64,000 nucleotides of DNA, taken from Bostrychus sinensis (taxonomy: Eukaryota > Chordata > Actinopteri > Gobiiformes > Eleotridae). The position numbers were made by a program, and so were the translations under genes. Below are positions 1 through 13,480 of the stretch, piece after piece. The DNA lies in the NCBI GenBank assembly GCA_020698575.1, contig CM036243.1, positions 14,685,903 to 14,749,902 on the forward strand, given 5' to 3'. The notes under the pieces were generated by a model. It saw only the letters and a program-made list of their open reading frames with translations, made no database searches and was not told the DNA's origin. How positions within the stretch are numbered: the stretch's first letter is position 1; each line of letters opens with the position of its first letter.

Positions 1-249
1 ATGTTATACTCAACATTTCTATGCTCTCTGTAATGCTGACATAATAAAGCCCGGCCATGATGCTACATTTGTGAGTAAACTTTTATAATTTTCAGCAAAA
101 AGTTGCTGTATCAATTATCAATCTGAAGGTGTTGAATCGTATTGAATCGTATCACTCCAAATTAGCCAATATCATTCTTGAATTGTATCAAAAGAATTGT
201 AATCAATACATATCGTATTGTTGCAAAAACATATTGTTACACCCCTAAT
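1..249. mobile_element. end of a hAT-like element (fragment)
   Basis: The sequence repeats variants of GAATCGTAT and ends at about 249 with GTTACACCCCTAA. Its reverse complement, TTAGGGGTGTAAC, resembles the hAT-type terminus of a common fish non-autonomous element. The other end is outside the window. Confidence 0.45.
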
Positions 250-2667
250 AGTAAGTATAAGATAAAGAAATTGATTACCTCTAATATTAATAATAATGCA
301 TCATTCTTATATAGCGCGTTTTGTACTCTTTGTGTTAGTCCCAAGTCTGAATAAACAGCTGCAAACCTATGACAAATCAATACTGTGGCAACCCCATAAA
401 GTAAAAGCCAAAAAAGAAGAAAATAAGAATCCCAGAGCCAGACAAATAAGAATTCTCAGATTTGCACATAGGCCTATAATCCCAATGAAAGCCACCTGCT
501 TACAACACAAATATCCAAAACAAACAAAGCAGCAAAACACCTGCTACAATATAAACCTGCATAAAAACACTCACACACAGAGAATAGCATTTCCACCATA
601 AGAAAAAAGCACCTGCTGTGGCACAACATCCTCTCATGTTGGCCCCAGATTCGATGCAAGAATAACAGCCACCTGCTGAAGGCTAACAATAGCCACAGGG
701 TAAAGTTAGCCATGTGCCGGGAATCAGTTCACTTGAACCCAATGCCTTTGAAACAAGTGGTTGTAGGAATGCAAACAAATGTCTGTCCACATCAAATGCT
801 ATTATTGCTCAAATATTATTGTAGAAAAAAGTGCTTAGAATATTCATTGTCTTTCCAATTTGTTTTTAATGTATGTTCAAATTGTTTAAATGAGTGGAGC
901 TCTTCAGCCAAGGGGGTTATGTTTTTGCTGAATGTGGTTTATTGGTTGTTAGTTCGTTAGTAAGAGAACTTTGTATTTTAATCACTTTCTCAAGAATGGA
1001 CTGAATAAGATTTTTTTTAATTGGCATGGATGCAGGATTCTGTACTATTAAGAAGGAGGGCCAAAAATGCTAAAGCCAGCCACAAGGTGTGAGTAAAGGG
1101 ACACATTATTGGTTTTAGTAGCTTCTTTACCATTATGATAGATCTAGAAGTGTTTCTCGTTTATTTGTATGTTGAATTCTAAAGAACAGGAACCTGCTGT
1201 AGACCAGTGACTTAACTGAGTCAAGACCTTCCCAAATTCTAAACAAAGGCAAAAGTGTTGTGTGTTGCTTCCAGCAGTATAGCTACTTTGTAAAGTCTAT
1301 TGCATCAGACTAACTGGGCTTTTTAGAGCATCTGTCTTCATTATGAAAAGCATTTGTGCTGTGCCACTAAAAAGATCAAGTGGGCGTCACATTACTTGAA
1401 ACTTTCAATGGGGTTGGACAGTCCTCTACAACTATTAACAAGTGAGAGGCTCTTTAAGAAGCCCTCATCTCCATGGTCTCAATTAATCACTCCACAGGGT
1501 TCCCGCTGTAACAAGAGCATCTGAGTAAACAGCATGTAGCTTTGTGGCTCTACTAACTAATCCACAGCAAGGCTTTACCTGTGAGGGAGAAAAACAGTCG
1601 TGACATGCATAAGACAAGAATGTGCAAAAGATAAATGTGGAATGAAAGATGTCTTTTTCATCTGGGAATTGTGATGCTTCCACAAGCTGCAGGGTTTTGT
1701 TCTGGCTAGATAAGAGGACTATAACAGAAACATCCTGTATATGGGTATGGGGCTATCCTATCACTACATCACAAGACAAACTCTCTGCAGACAGCCAATC
1801 ACATTTTTCACTATTCCAGCTGAATAACCTGGAACTGACGTGAGAGTCCAGACGGCTGCCTCCTGGCCCTTTTCACTCTGCCCTCATTCTGAAGTCAATG
1901 GTGAAGCAAGGCTGACAAAATCATTAAGTGAGCAAGCAAGGGGTTGAAAAAGCACATCTCATTTGAAGCATGCCCCCTCACTCCCCCCCGATGTTGGCTT
2001 TTCACCTCCTAGACCCTCTCGAGTGACCTCTTTGTTGGGGCGTAAGGATCTGGAGCTTTGGAATCAGCTAATTACGGAGTTTTAACGTCTGCTTGGCTGA
2101 GCCCTAAGTGAAGGGGCGACATTCCTACAATCGAAAGATTAACAACAAGTATGTGCACTTTTGAGTGGTTGCTGTTTTCAATAATTCATCTGTACAAATA
2201 TGACACTGGTGGGACCGGGACCACTGGTATGACTAATTATGTATTTGGATTAACTATTTATGTGTGTCAATACAAAATTTTTAGTACTAGGAATGAAAAA
2301 AAAATGCATACAGAACCTGTTGGTTGGGTAACAAAGTTATAGGTATAGTTTCAGCAGTCTATCAATAGACTAAATATTTCTTTAAACAAAAACTGCATTT
2401 CATTAAAGCTGGTCTTGTTCTTCTGATCAACAGCCACAGAGATAAAAAATACAAAATGGTCCAATGCTATCCTCCACTGTTGCCCTATATGCAGCCTACA
2501 GTAAAAAGTAAGCTAGAGCCAGGTTTGGTGTTCCTATCTATTGAACAAAACTATTTATGATGATAAATGGTCACGCATGTTATTTGTTCCTACCTTATTT
2601 TATTTGTATGTATCTAGATGTTGTCTCGTGCTATGCCAGTTATGATGTTAACATTTTAATTACTTAC
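250..2667. other. dlc1 intron, no coding exon recognised
   Basis: AT-rich sequence with no recognisable DLC1 SAM-domain exon. The short-isoform promoter and first exon of DLC1 would be expected in or beyond this intron; I could not identify it. Confidence 0.5.
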
Positions 2668-5600
2668 CCCATTTTTAGGCTTTGCTCCTAGGGCTTGACA
2701 AGGCTCTGAAGTGCAGGGGGAAGGGTTGTCATTTGGCTGTGGAGAGCTTCTCAGTGTTGCTGATCCGGATCCATCCATCTCCTGCACAGAAGAGTGGTAA
2801 GCGGCTATCATACAATTGTATGTATGATATAGTGATTTCACTTCTACACATTTACTTTAATTTGTTTTGTTTTTTTTATATTACATTAAGTGGAAAGTAG
2901 TTATTGATGTAAAGTGGTTGTGTTGTACCAGAAGTGTTCGTCGGTGGAGGGTGGGTGTGCTGCCCATCGAGGAAGTAGCACTGAGAGCATTCTCAATTTC
3001 TTGGTCCAGTTGGTCCAGCTTCATTAGCAGCAGTATCATTGAGTCCAGACGAGCTTGCTCACGCTGGACCATTTACAAAACAAAAATATGTTATCATCCT
3101 TCACTACTATGTAAAAACAACAGAAAATACCCAATTCTATAATGAATGAGAACTAATGAAAATATAGAAACCTGCCCTTTATTTATGTAAATTAACTTCT
3201 ATTAACTGAATCTATTTATTACTTAGCTTTTTTTTCCTCAGACAGAATCCACAAGTTTTGATAAATGTTAAGTAAAACAAAATCTATTTGAATAATTTGA
3301 GCAACATGAGCAGAAACAGTCCTACAAGTCTTTTCTAGTGACCTCTAAAAACAAGTCTCACACTGACCTCAAGTGGCTGTTAATCAGAAAGACAGGTCAC
3401 AGTCCAGCCCTCTGCACTTTCTATTAAGTTGTTTTCATGAGGTCTAAGCCCCCAAGAAATAGACTTGTAAAAACACAGTGAGCTTTTTGTTTCCACATTT
3501 TGTCTTTTATGCTGGCCTCGGGTGTGGCATACTGTTTTATTTCTAACTCAAGAAAAATCCCAAAAAATTATGTCACATAGTTGACTCAATATACCAAACA
3601 AACCTTGGTAGATTATTCTCCCCTAACACAGCCTATTTTAATGATGTTTTTATGAGAGTGAGCTCACACACTCACTCTATGTTGTGCCCAAATGATTATA
3701 GCACAATTTTAAGGTGTTCCCACAGCAGGACAGATCTTTAAATTGAACACGTCCTGTGGTAGTGAGTAGTGTAGTGTAGTGTAGTAATGTAGTGAGTTTG
3801 AGTGGTTTTAGCCTGGGTGTGTGCAGATGACAACATGCTTTTTTGTGACTAATGCTAAGGTGTTTGTAATTGCCATATGCATCCTAGACAGAATATGCTG
3901 TCAAATCCACAGGTTATGGCTCAAGCTCAGGGCCTTTCTTCCAACAACATCCCTAATAATGTCTTATGACATGCATTTATTTTCCAATTAGAAGCCAATT
4001 AGCCTGTCAAAAACAGTTCCTGTTAGGTTAGCTGGGGGAGCAAACAGACATCGTGGGCCATGTATGTCCTAAAATGTTCCTCATATTGTTGCCTTCACTC
4101 TGAGCTAGTGGCCCTATACATCACTAAGTACGCTCTATCTCTCAGGCTAAGTTTCACAATGAAACATTGTACGTGGTAAAACAATGACATCTTTACGAGA
4201 CCTCACTGAATGAACAAAGGGATCATGCTCGACATGGCAAAAACCACCACAAAATGGGCAAATTGAAAACAAGTGCAGTAAGTCAGAAGGCTGTGTTTTT
4301 AGGGCATTCTGGCGGTTTACTCTTCACTTAAGGTTCCTTTCTTGCTTCCCCATCTCTTGAGGTTTCTGTTACATTCCTCTCAACATCCTGTTTTTTTACA
4401 TGGGAGACAGTTCTCACACTGTGTGAACTCTGGGACCCCTCCTTCCTCTTTTCTTGCCTTTTTTTTCAAGCCCTTCTCACATGTGGCCCACAATCATTTA
4501 CATAACTTTTTCTGACTAAACCAAATATAGTATAAGTATATCCTGTTGGCACTCTATTTTGCATCTATAGCCGTGATATATAACAGTATTTCATTTATAA
4601 TCAGAGCAGACATGCAAAGAATAAAGAGCATTCAGATAAAAGTGTTGCCTGGTTGTCTGCTGGTGAGATAAATGACAGTTGAGCCTATTCGGCCTGGGGT
4701 CAGGATAAGGCTCGGTTGCTAAAACAAATAAACATAGTAACAAAGCCTAATATCAGGATCATCTGAAGCCATCACATAAACCAGATGGCTCCTTTTTACA
4801 AATCTAATGGCTTAGCAACATGATACATCACTGGATAATTAGAAGAAACAACAGAAATATCTTGTATCAGTTACTGTTAAAAGCTTTACCTTTTAGAGTG
4901 ACCATGTTCCCTGCATGATTTATTTCTCAGCACTGGACCTTACCTTTCCACATTTAGCTACACTGTTTAAATTTAAAGTGCCTTTAACACTGCAGCTAAC
5001 CAAATATAGTATTGAATATATCAAATAAGCTCAATCTGGACAAATGCCTCTATGATGTTGTCATTATTAATGAAAATTACCTTGTAAATATACTTTCTTA
5101 ATTTGAATATATAACAACATATAAGTTATTGGCACACACTACAGTTTACTAAAGGCCTGGCATACAGTACTTGCATTTGGTCTTTCATGGCGGACGTTAT
5201 TTAAGCTTTAGTCTCTATGCCCTTATAGGACCTTGTTTTGCAATGAGCTGTTGAGAAAGAGTAAAACATTTCACAGATCCCCCACTCACAGATCTCTAAG
5301 CATGTGAGAGTGAAGTCATTGTTTTCCATGAAGCTTGCCAGAGTGTGGGACAAAAATCATTTGTTGGCCTTCTCTGCATGGTGTATGTCATTTTGTGGAG
5401 TAAGTCTGCCACAAGGCATCACATTAAAAACAAATGTAAAATAAATACACTTGATGCTTTACCTTTTTGATGCGATCTTTGACCATGCCATCTTCTTTGG
5501 CCTCTTCTAAAAGTTGACCACCAGAACATGCATCGCCATTGGCTGTTTGGGCGGCCTCTTTCATTGTAGAGACTGTGTCCATAGGTGTGTGGTGTTCCCT

Positions 5601-7145
5601 CGGCCCATCTGCCACATCGGCGGCAGGTGAGTCACAGCGCTGATGACCAGAGGCTTGGTTTCCATGGCAATCAGCTGAGGAGACCTCATCACTGAGCCCT
5701 ACTAAAGACAGCTGCTGCTCTTGGATCTGTTTTTCAACCGTCAAACCATTAGGGGAAGGATCAAGTGCAGTTAAATCCAATCCTATGTTTTGTTGGGCTG
5801 TGACTTCTGCTTTAACAAAGGTAGCTTCCGAAATAGTATCTAACTTAGAGACGCTCTTTTCTGAATGAGATGTGGTTTGGTCCTCACACACTGTCTCTTC
5901 GGGTCTTTTTTCCACTGAATTAATAATAGAAGTTGATGATATATATTCATCTGCACACCAAATAGTGCTTATCTGCGTGGGCTCTTCTAATGGATATTGC
6001 GGCAAAGATATTGTAGCATTAATTTCCTTCTCACCTTTGGCCAAAATATCACAACACTTCACTGGCTCAGTTCTTGCATTTCTGTGTTTTTCACTTTTTG
6101 CTTCATCTGGCCTGTCCATTTCACTAGTTTTCTGTAGCAATAACATCTGGTTGGCTATTTCACCATTAGGAGCTTCGGCCAATGGCTCACTAGTCTCTTG
6201 ACAATCCTTCTCTCCATCTCGAATGCCTGTTAAATAATGGTCTTTATTTTCAATCAGGTGTCCCGGGTCATTCGGTCCATCTTGCCCATCAGCACAATCC
6301 TTTCTCCAGATTTCACATAGCCCTTTGTCACATTTTTCTTCTTCTGTCACTGGCATCACAACAGCCTCCACTGTTTGGTTAGCACATGACAACACACAAC
6401 CATTCTCCATAATAAGTGAACTGTCCAGCGTTTTAGCAGGTAACATTGCACCATCCAAACTAGTGAAGTGATGACCATCCTCTACATGTGGAAGGTTAGA
6501 GGTCTGACTTAGTGTATCCTTAGAGATTTGAGGATCTGTGCTGTGCCCGTCTGTATGGCTCTCCTTTGTTTCCTGTTGATTTGGACAATTGCCAGGGCCC
6601 TCACCAGCACACAGTGAAGACTCATTGTTTGGACAGATAGTGAGGCATTGTTGCTTTTTACAACACATATATGTATTTTTTAAGACATTTTCCACAAGGT
6701 CATAACCCTGTCTACTCTCAACATCACAGACAGCAGTTTTCTCAGTGGGACTTCTGCTATCAGTTGCACAAGAAACATTTGTTCTGGATATCCCACTGTT
6801 TGGCTCATCCTCCAACTCCACAGAAAGGTTTGCAGTTTGGATACAGTTTGTCTCTAAAGCAGAAATGTCAGCATCCACTAAAACTTTAGATTCCTGCTGC
6901 AAACCACAATAAACGTCAATACTGTTACATGCAATAGGTGCAGCTACTTCCAGAGTTTGAACTATGACCTCTGTTGGCACTTGGTGGCATCCTTCTGGCA
7001 TGGAGGCACACCTTGTCCGCCGCCCCTGTTTAGGCCCAGAAGTCACCCAGGATCCCCTCCTGCCCATTTCATGGCAGCACACCAAGTCGAGATCGTCATA
7101 GCTGTACTGCTCCTCCCAGCTCCTTTTCCTGATAGCTACCGGCAT
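2668..7145 (-). CDS. dlc1: dlc1, Rho GTPase-activating protein 7 (long isoform, N-terminal part; gene continues off the left edge)
   Basis: DLC1 is a focal-adhesion Rho-GAP with SAM, RhoGAP and START domains; only the part before the SAM domain is here. Three coding exons are visible on the minus strand: 5463-7145 (start codon at 7145, 561 codons), 2929-3063 (45 codons) and 2668-2781 (38 codons), all phase 0. The protein opens MPVAIRKRSWEEQ, as in the human long isoform. Exon 2929-3063 encodes ARLDSMILLLMKLDQLDQ and then EIENALS, the diagnostic DLC1 stretch just before the SAM domain. The large exon is low-complexity, acidic and probably disordered, and it is poorly conserved outside its start. 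Splice sites: acceptor before 7181, donor GTAAAG at 5462, acceptor at 3064, donor GTACAA at 2928 (non-consensus but phase-correct), acceptor at 2782, donor GTAAGT at 2667. The reading frame is intact. The SAM, GAP and START exons lie outside the window. Confidence 0.93.
3064..5462. other. dlc1 intron
   Basis: About 2.4 kb between two phase-0 dlc1 coding exons. No conserved protein segment was seen. A short GTAGT-type microsatellite lies near 3760-3793. Confidence 0.6.
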
Positions 7146-7181
7146 AATGGATATCCAAAGCTATCCCATAGAGCTGTTGAT
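7146..7181 (-). other. dlc1: dlc1 5'UTR part of the first coding exon
   Basis: Reading the minus strand, a pyrimidine-rich tract ending in CTCAG lies just above 7181, followed by 36 bases and then the ATG at 7145. This implies at least one upstream non-coding exon. Confidence 0.6.
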
Positions 7182-8415
7182 CTGAGGATAGGAAAAGTAA
7201 GAACAGAGGAGTTAATAAAACACGTGCATGAAACGTTAATGTAAAAAGTCTTATAAAAGTCAGTGTGTGGAAAATGTGTCCCTTATGGTGGTAGCAAACT
7301 TATACCTCCAAATTAATGTCTTTTACACATTGCATTTGCAACTACTAACTTAAAACTGCATCACAAAAGCATCAGAATTTTTTTTTTGACAAATAAATTG
7401 ATTTGACCTTAACTGTACAATATGATAATAAGCTCAAAATTATTAATCCTTGTATAATAAACTATACTTTATTTTTTCTCTAGAATATAGCTTCAGTTAA
7501 CAACCAATGCACTCCCTTAAATGAGAATGATGTAACTATTATGCAAGTGACAGCAGCACAAAACACCTGGATCCCTTTAGTACATCACAATATGGTGATG
7601 CTTAGATTTATCCAACACTATACACTGTTTTTCCTGTGTTGTTCTAGGTCATGTAAATGCAGCAGGAGAACATAAAGACTATCCAAGCAGGATGTCCTCT
7701 CAGCCAGCTACAACGGCAACATCTGCCACTCAAACAAAGCTATGGCACTCAGGAGTAAGCATATAGAAATAAGGTGAAAGGTGAATGTTCAAATTATGAC
7801 AACTTCAAGACAAAATAACACAATATCTACTTAATAGCTGTCTTTAATATTGCATAGAGTAAAATTTTATAGTTGCCCTTTATAACTTTATTCCTTAGCT
7901 TGTAAAAGTGCCACCTCCTAATGTTTGAAATGATATGTTGAATACACTGTAACGATTAGAGTGGTTTACAGTCCTATAATCTAAAAACAGTGATTATAGT
8001 TATTACACATCAAGTAGTAATCCACCTCTTTGGTAACAAATCCTGCCGGTGCTTCAAGTTGTCTTTCCATTCATCTGATACAGCATAAGTAAACATTAAT
8101 CCATATTATATCCGGAAGATAGGTGAAATTGTCAAGTCACTGGGAGCCCTTCTAGTTTTCAGTTGGCTATCTGCTCTGTTGCATGGTGGTAAAGCGGAGA
8201 AGCCAGTGGCAGCCTGAAAGCCGGGGAGCACTGAAGAGTCCGCACACTACTTCCATCTTGATCACATTAGAGTTTTTGCTGACGCTGAACGCAGAGAGTA
8301 AGGGTGGTGGAAGAGGGGCCGCCCCCCCCACTCCACCTCTGCTTTCCTCTGCTGGATCCCTTCCTCATCGTGGTCCCCTCCCAGCACTGTGGACAGGACA
8401 GGGAGTCTGACTCAC

Positions 8416-8570
8416 ATCCAAGAAGCCCCCTCCCCCGTTCCACAACACTATACGCATTTACTCCCTCCGCCCTGTGCTCGTGGACTTTCTCTGCTTACTG
8501 TTGGGAGAATCTTTGCTCTCTCCCTGGACTTCATCATTCACTCTGAGTGCTAGGAAAGGCTCCCACCAGT
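8416..8570 (-). promoter_or_regulatory. candidate dlc1 non-coding first exon and promoter area
   Basis: This is a locally GC-rich stretch about 1.2 kb upstream of the first dlc1 coding exon. On the minus strand it contains a consensus-like donor (GTGAGT just below 8416). No TATA box or splice partner can be proven from sequence alone, so this is only a position to test with RNA data. Confidence 0.25.
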
Positions 8571-8847
8571 TGGTTTTGATTAGTAACAGGCAGGCTGCCT
8601 CGTAAGACCTCTGGCGGGGGACCAAAGCAGATTGCTCTTGTGTTTATCTGAGACATGGTTTTTCTTAAAATTTGTCATTTGCTAAGTCCACAAGTATTCC
8701 TAACCAAACACTCTCACCAATAAACTCGCAGCTTCCTAATATATAACGCAGCCACAGGGGGTCACAAACCAGTGTACTCTTTGTGCTGGACCCAAGCCTC
8801 AAAAAATGGAGTGGGTTGTGTCATGAAAAGCATCCAGGTAAAAAGCC

Positions 8848-8910
8848 TATGGACTCTAGGAAGTAGATAATTTACTATGGCAGCCCTGGAATGGAAAAGC
8901 CAAAAGGAAA
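8848..8910 (+). mobile_element. retroposon 3'-tail-like repeat (fragment)
   Basis: TTTACTATGGCAGCCCTGGA followed by AAAAGCCAAAAGG: a diverged member of the same tail family. Confidence 0.35.
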
Positions 8911-11510
8911 AAAGAACATTTTGTTTCCTAATACTGTATAGTGCCTATATGAAGACTTACCTAAAATAAACCTTTGTTTTAAGTTTTTGTCAGTGTGTCA
9001 GATTAGGACAAAGCTTAATTTATCTTGAATCAAGAGTGGTTTTAAAACAAACATTCACAAAGTCTGCATCAACACTACATCTTCAGGGCCCCAACGCTTC
9101 CTTATTGAATTATCAGAACAGATAAACATAATAAATTAATTTGATTTGGCAAACCCCTAATTACCGTATATAATTATTTTGGCAGCACTGGGTCAAATTT
9201 AAATAAACTTAAACTGTCACAAGAAATTTGGTGTAAGGTTGATGACCAAACAGTAAAGTAGGGTTATGGCCCTCTGGGTCGTGCAGCTGTGAGGTGAGGT
9301 CCTGGATGAGTCTTTTCTTAGGGGCCACAGTGGGAAAGTGTCCACTGCTGTCTATGCTGTCTCTCCAGGGACACAGATGGTCCCGCTCAAGAGGGACCAT
9401 CCAAATTCAACAAACCTCTTCTGCAGGGCGTCACATGATGTACGCTGTAATGAAAAGCAGATTTGGATGGTTGCAGTAGCTTCCACGTGAATGAAGATGG
9501 GGCAGAGCATGACTCAGGATATCCACTCATTACCTCAAGAGAACAGCCAACATGAGTCTATAATTTAGATGCTACACTTCCCCCTCGTCAATCAGACTGT
9601 GTTTCAGGGCCACAGGGTAAAGCAGTCTACGTCACGCTCCGGTCCGTCGGTGTAGAATGACGTCCAAAACACATGTTCAATCAACAACATGTGTGAGATT
9701 ATGTCCGCAAGCACTATGGCTCTACGTAAGTCATGTTAGTGAGCTGCAAACATCATAATAGCGGTAATAAAACAACATGGGGCTTGTTGTAAGAAGCCTC
9801 GAGCCTTTGGTTTACTGCAGTACAAATCCATCATTTAAAATATTATACTGATTTAAAGCAAATGTGTGCATATACATTTGGGACCATGAGACAAATTTCA
9901 GTGTGCAAAGATGAATATTGTAAGGCATGTAAGAATTATTGGTCACATTATCTGAAGTAATATACAAAACTGTGCAAAGGACACGTTTTTAAGCACAAAG
10001 AAGGTACCGTATAGCAATGTTAAAAAATAAAAGCATCTTTTGGTTCAGAGGTAAATTCTCTTTGCACTGAGCCAAAAAACTCTAAAATCTCACAATGGTA
10101 ATGAATCTACTAAGAATAATAAATTGTTCTTTGGGTTGTATCTCAAAATAATACAGAACCCTTTAAAACAGCCTTTTATCTTAATCCACACCAAAATCAA
10201 TAATTTTGTCTTTGGCCTGTAACTGACATTTACTGAAAAATAAAAAAATCTGTATTTATTAAAGCTTTCTTGGTTAACAGCATTTTTTGCACATAACTAA
10301 CAATTTTGCACGCTACTGTACATTTGGGACCATGTGACTAAAGATGAATATTGTAAGGCATGTAAGCATCGTTGGTCACATGTCTGAAGTCACATAGATG
10401 CTTATAAAAGCCCTATTCATGATGCATCCTATAATTCACCATTTGAGCCCATATGTCACTCATTCTTAAGTAGAGCAGTGTGGGCCCAAAGGAAACAGCC
10501 TCACATTCCAAACTGATATAGTTTATTATTGGAAAAATAAGCCAGCCTAAATCATGGTCATTGAAGAACACACACTGTTTGCCCATGTAGGAAAATGTAG
10601 GTAACGCTTAAGTGAGTTATTTTAGTCCGCCCATACACAAAAAATGCTTTGAAAATATTTTTGCTGAACCCTTTTTAAGACTTCTTTAAATAACAATTTT
10701 CTAAAATACTGTAGTTATGTGAAGCAATAGTGAGATTGATTTACATTTATATGAAAACTCAAAACACCAAGATGCCATTTGATGTTCTAAAAATAACATG
10801 AACCACATCATAATCCTTCAATCCTTTCCTGTCACTTACTGTGCCCTGCGGCTAACAGCTCCTTTTGAAAGGCCTAGTGAATCATGGTGCTTTAAATAAC
10901 AGTGTTTCAGCCTTGCTGGAAACATAAGCTACCCCAATATGCAAGAATTAACTAACCCAATGTAGGTAGATGTGGTTGAGATGCCATTAAAAATAAATTT
11001 GAAGCATCTGCTGACTTGGGCTTGCTTTGTTTGTGTGGGTCAAAATGCAATAAGTGGCTGTGGGAGAAACTGTGGGGGCCTTGGCCAGTGATGTGACTGC
11101 TACTGTGGGAACAGGAAGTAAGTTATTGAAGATACAGCTCTTAATAATCCCCAAGCTAAAGTAATCTGTCTAATCTTCTTATAAGAAGGTTTGTGTGTCT
11201 TTTTGTGAAGAGGTTGGACATTATAAAAACCTAATTCCGAAGTTGGAAGTCAGACACTGTGCAAAATGAAAAAAATAAAATAAAATAAAAATCAAAACAG
11301 AACATAGTGCATAGTGAATCTCATAAACCTATTTATTCAAAACATATCATAACATAACATAAAAACATTTCAGGTGTTGAAAGTTTGATATTTTACAATT
11401 TTATGAAAAACCTCATTTTGAATTTGAGGGCAGTGACAACAGGTTGTAAAAGCAGTACTAAAAACACTTTATGTCTAACTATATAACTTAATAACTACAG
11501 ATTTGGAAAG

Positions 11511-11529
11511 GTGGTGGTGGTGGTGGTGT

Positions 11530-11564
<35 letters not shown>

Positions 11565-11565
11565 G
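11511..11565. repeat. (GGT)n followed by (GT)n microsatellite
   Basis: Six GGT units grade into a TG dinucleotide run of about 35 bases. Confidence 0.95.
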
Positions 11566-13402
11566 AGGGGGGGTTCAATCAATGTTTTAAATGTAGTGGC
11601 ACTTGAAGGCACTTTGTCTAATAATAGACCACTGCTCCTTTTATACAATATCAACTTACTAAAATGTTGCCAATTAATCTATTTAATTGCAAAAGGCTCT
11701 GACAGCAGTTTTTATAAGTACAACTTATTTTTTCAGTCTTTTGTTGCCATTGTTTTAACTTTTTGAGACATGTTGCTGTTGATTCAAAATGATAAACACC
11801 TGATATGTTGTTTATGTGTATTGAGAAATTGTAGAATATGGTTTTATAAGATTTGCAAATCATTGCATTTTATTTTTATTTATATTTTACACAGCCTTGG
11901 GTTTATACATGCACAAGTTTGTCTACCTTCCGTGTGACTGATATAACGTGCTGTTTGTCAAACCATGTGGCAGTGTAAATTTGAGTCATCTGGGTCTTAC
12001 ATTTTAAGACAAAACTGTTGATAAACACTGAAAATCTTTTCATTGTGTCCCATCTGGTCCTCATTTCTCAGTATACATAAATGGCATATGAATGGGACCG
12101 CTATGCAGATGACAGCTAGAGGGCAGCGTTCTTTTGTCAACACTTCCACTAAAGGTCTTAAAGGTTATCATTCATAGCATTTCACTACACATATTTTACA
12201 CAACTCTGAGCCGCTGGGACCAATAACTCTGGCACCGTTACAAACAGCTCCATATGAGTCGGGGTATGGCAACCGCAGCTGGAATCCATTTGTGTGGCTT
12301 GGTTTTAAAATGCATGCCCCAAAAGCCTATAAACACATGCATCTAGGCAGATTCTCACACCTCTGAAGCTCTACATTAGCTGAAGAAAATACACAACTAA
12401 AATGACTGCTATGTTCAAAGGGCATTAACATGGAGAGGTGGATAATAACTTTCTGAGTACCTTTCTAAAACATACTTTGTCGTAACAATAACAGTACTTA
12501 ATACTAAAGTAAAATGTACTCTTTAGTTTACAAATGTAAACTTAACACTCATTACTAATAGTCATAATTCCCTTTTTAAGTAACAGTTCTTCTGTACTTC
12601 TGTTCTTATGAAGTATTACAATGTGATTAGCAAACAACAGTGCTGCATACTTGCAACATCTGCCAATTCACATGTGTCACCAAAAATAATTTACTATCTG
12701 TCCTTTAGTCTTTTTAATCATGAGTCTTGGACCACATTGATGCCCCCCACCCACAACTTAGTGAACACACGCAGACCTAGCAATGACCATCATACAAAAC
12801 ATCTATGAGAGAGTGTTGTCCTTAGACACTGTTGCCACAGCACATCCTCATCAGGATACACTTAGACCACCACTCACTATGTAAAAGGTGCCAGTAGTTG
12901 TGTCATTATTAGATCACATGAAGACGTACTTCCGAACTGTGTTCATTTACATTTCGGTTCCAGCGATAACCGCCCAACATCTGCGCTTGCTCTTTCTTAC
13001 ATTCACAACAAACTAAGGTGGAAATGTTCATCATGTGTTAAAGAATGTTTTATCTCAATTTTATGTTTTTCTTTAGTCCAAACAGTAACAGAGAGATAAG
13101 GACTATGTGTCAACTGAATACAAAAATGTAAATATGCACTATTGCTGGCACATGATTAAAACTGCTCACTGAAATTCCAAAACTAAATGTTAAAATTCTT
13201 TCATTTATTAAATTACAATTGTTTTTGTCTCTATAAATAAAGTTTAAATAAAATATATTATCAGCATCCTCTTCAAAACATCTGCTGAAAAAATACAAAA
13301 TTAAACATTTTCTGCATCCCATTATGAACAAATCATACAGTGGGGTAATTCTCCTACAGATTTCAGCATAACCAGCAGTACCTGTTAATGAATACAATAA
13401 CG

Positions 13403-13480
13403 CAGTGGTTTCCAAACTGTGGTACAGGTACCCCCAGGTGTACGCAAAAAGATGCAGGGAGCACGTGAAATAATGTAAAA
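13403..13480. mobile_element. hAT-like terminal fragment
   Basis: Begins CAGTGGTTTCCAAACTG, like the CAGTGGTTCCCAAACT terminus of Charlie/ZBED-type hAT elements. A related start occurs at 34457. No transposase remains. Confidence 0.45.

Noticed and set aside
5872..7244. Several plus-strand open frames opposite the dlc1 exon
   Set aside because: They are shadows of the long minus-strand coding exon and have no family resemblance.
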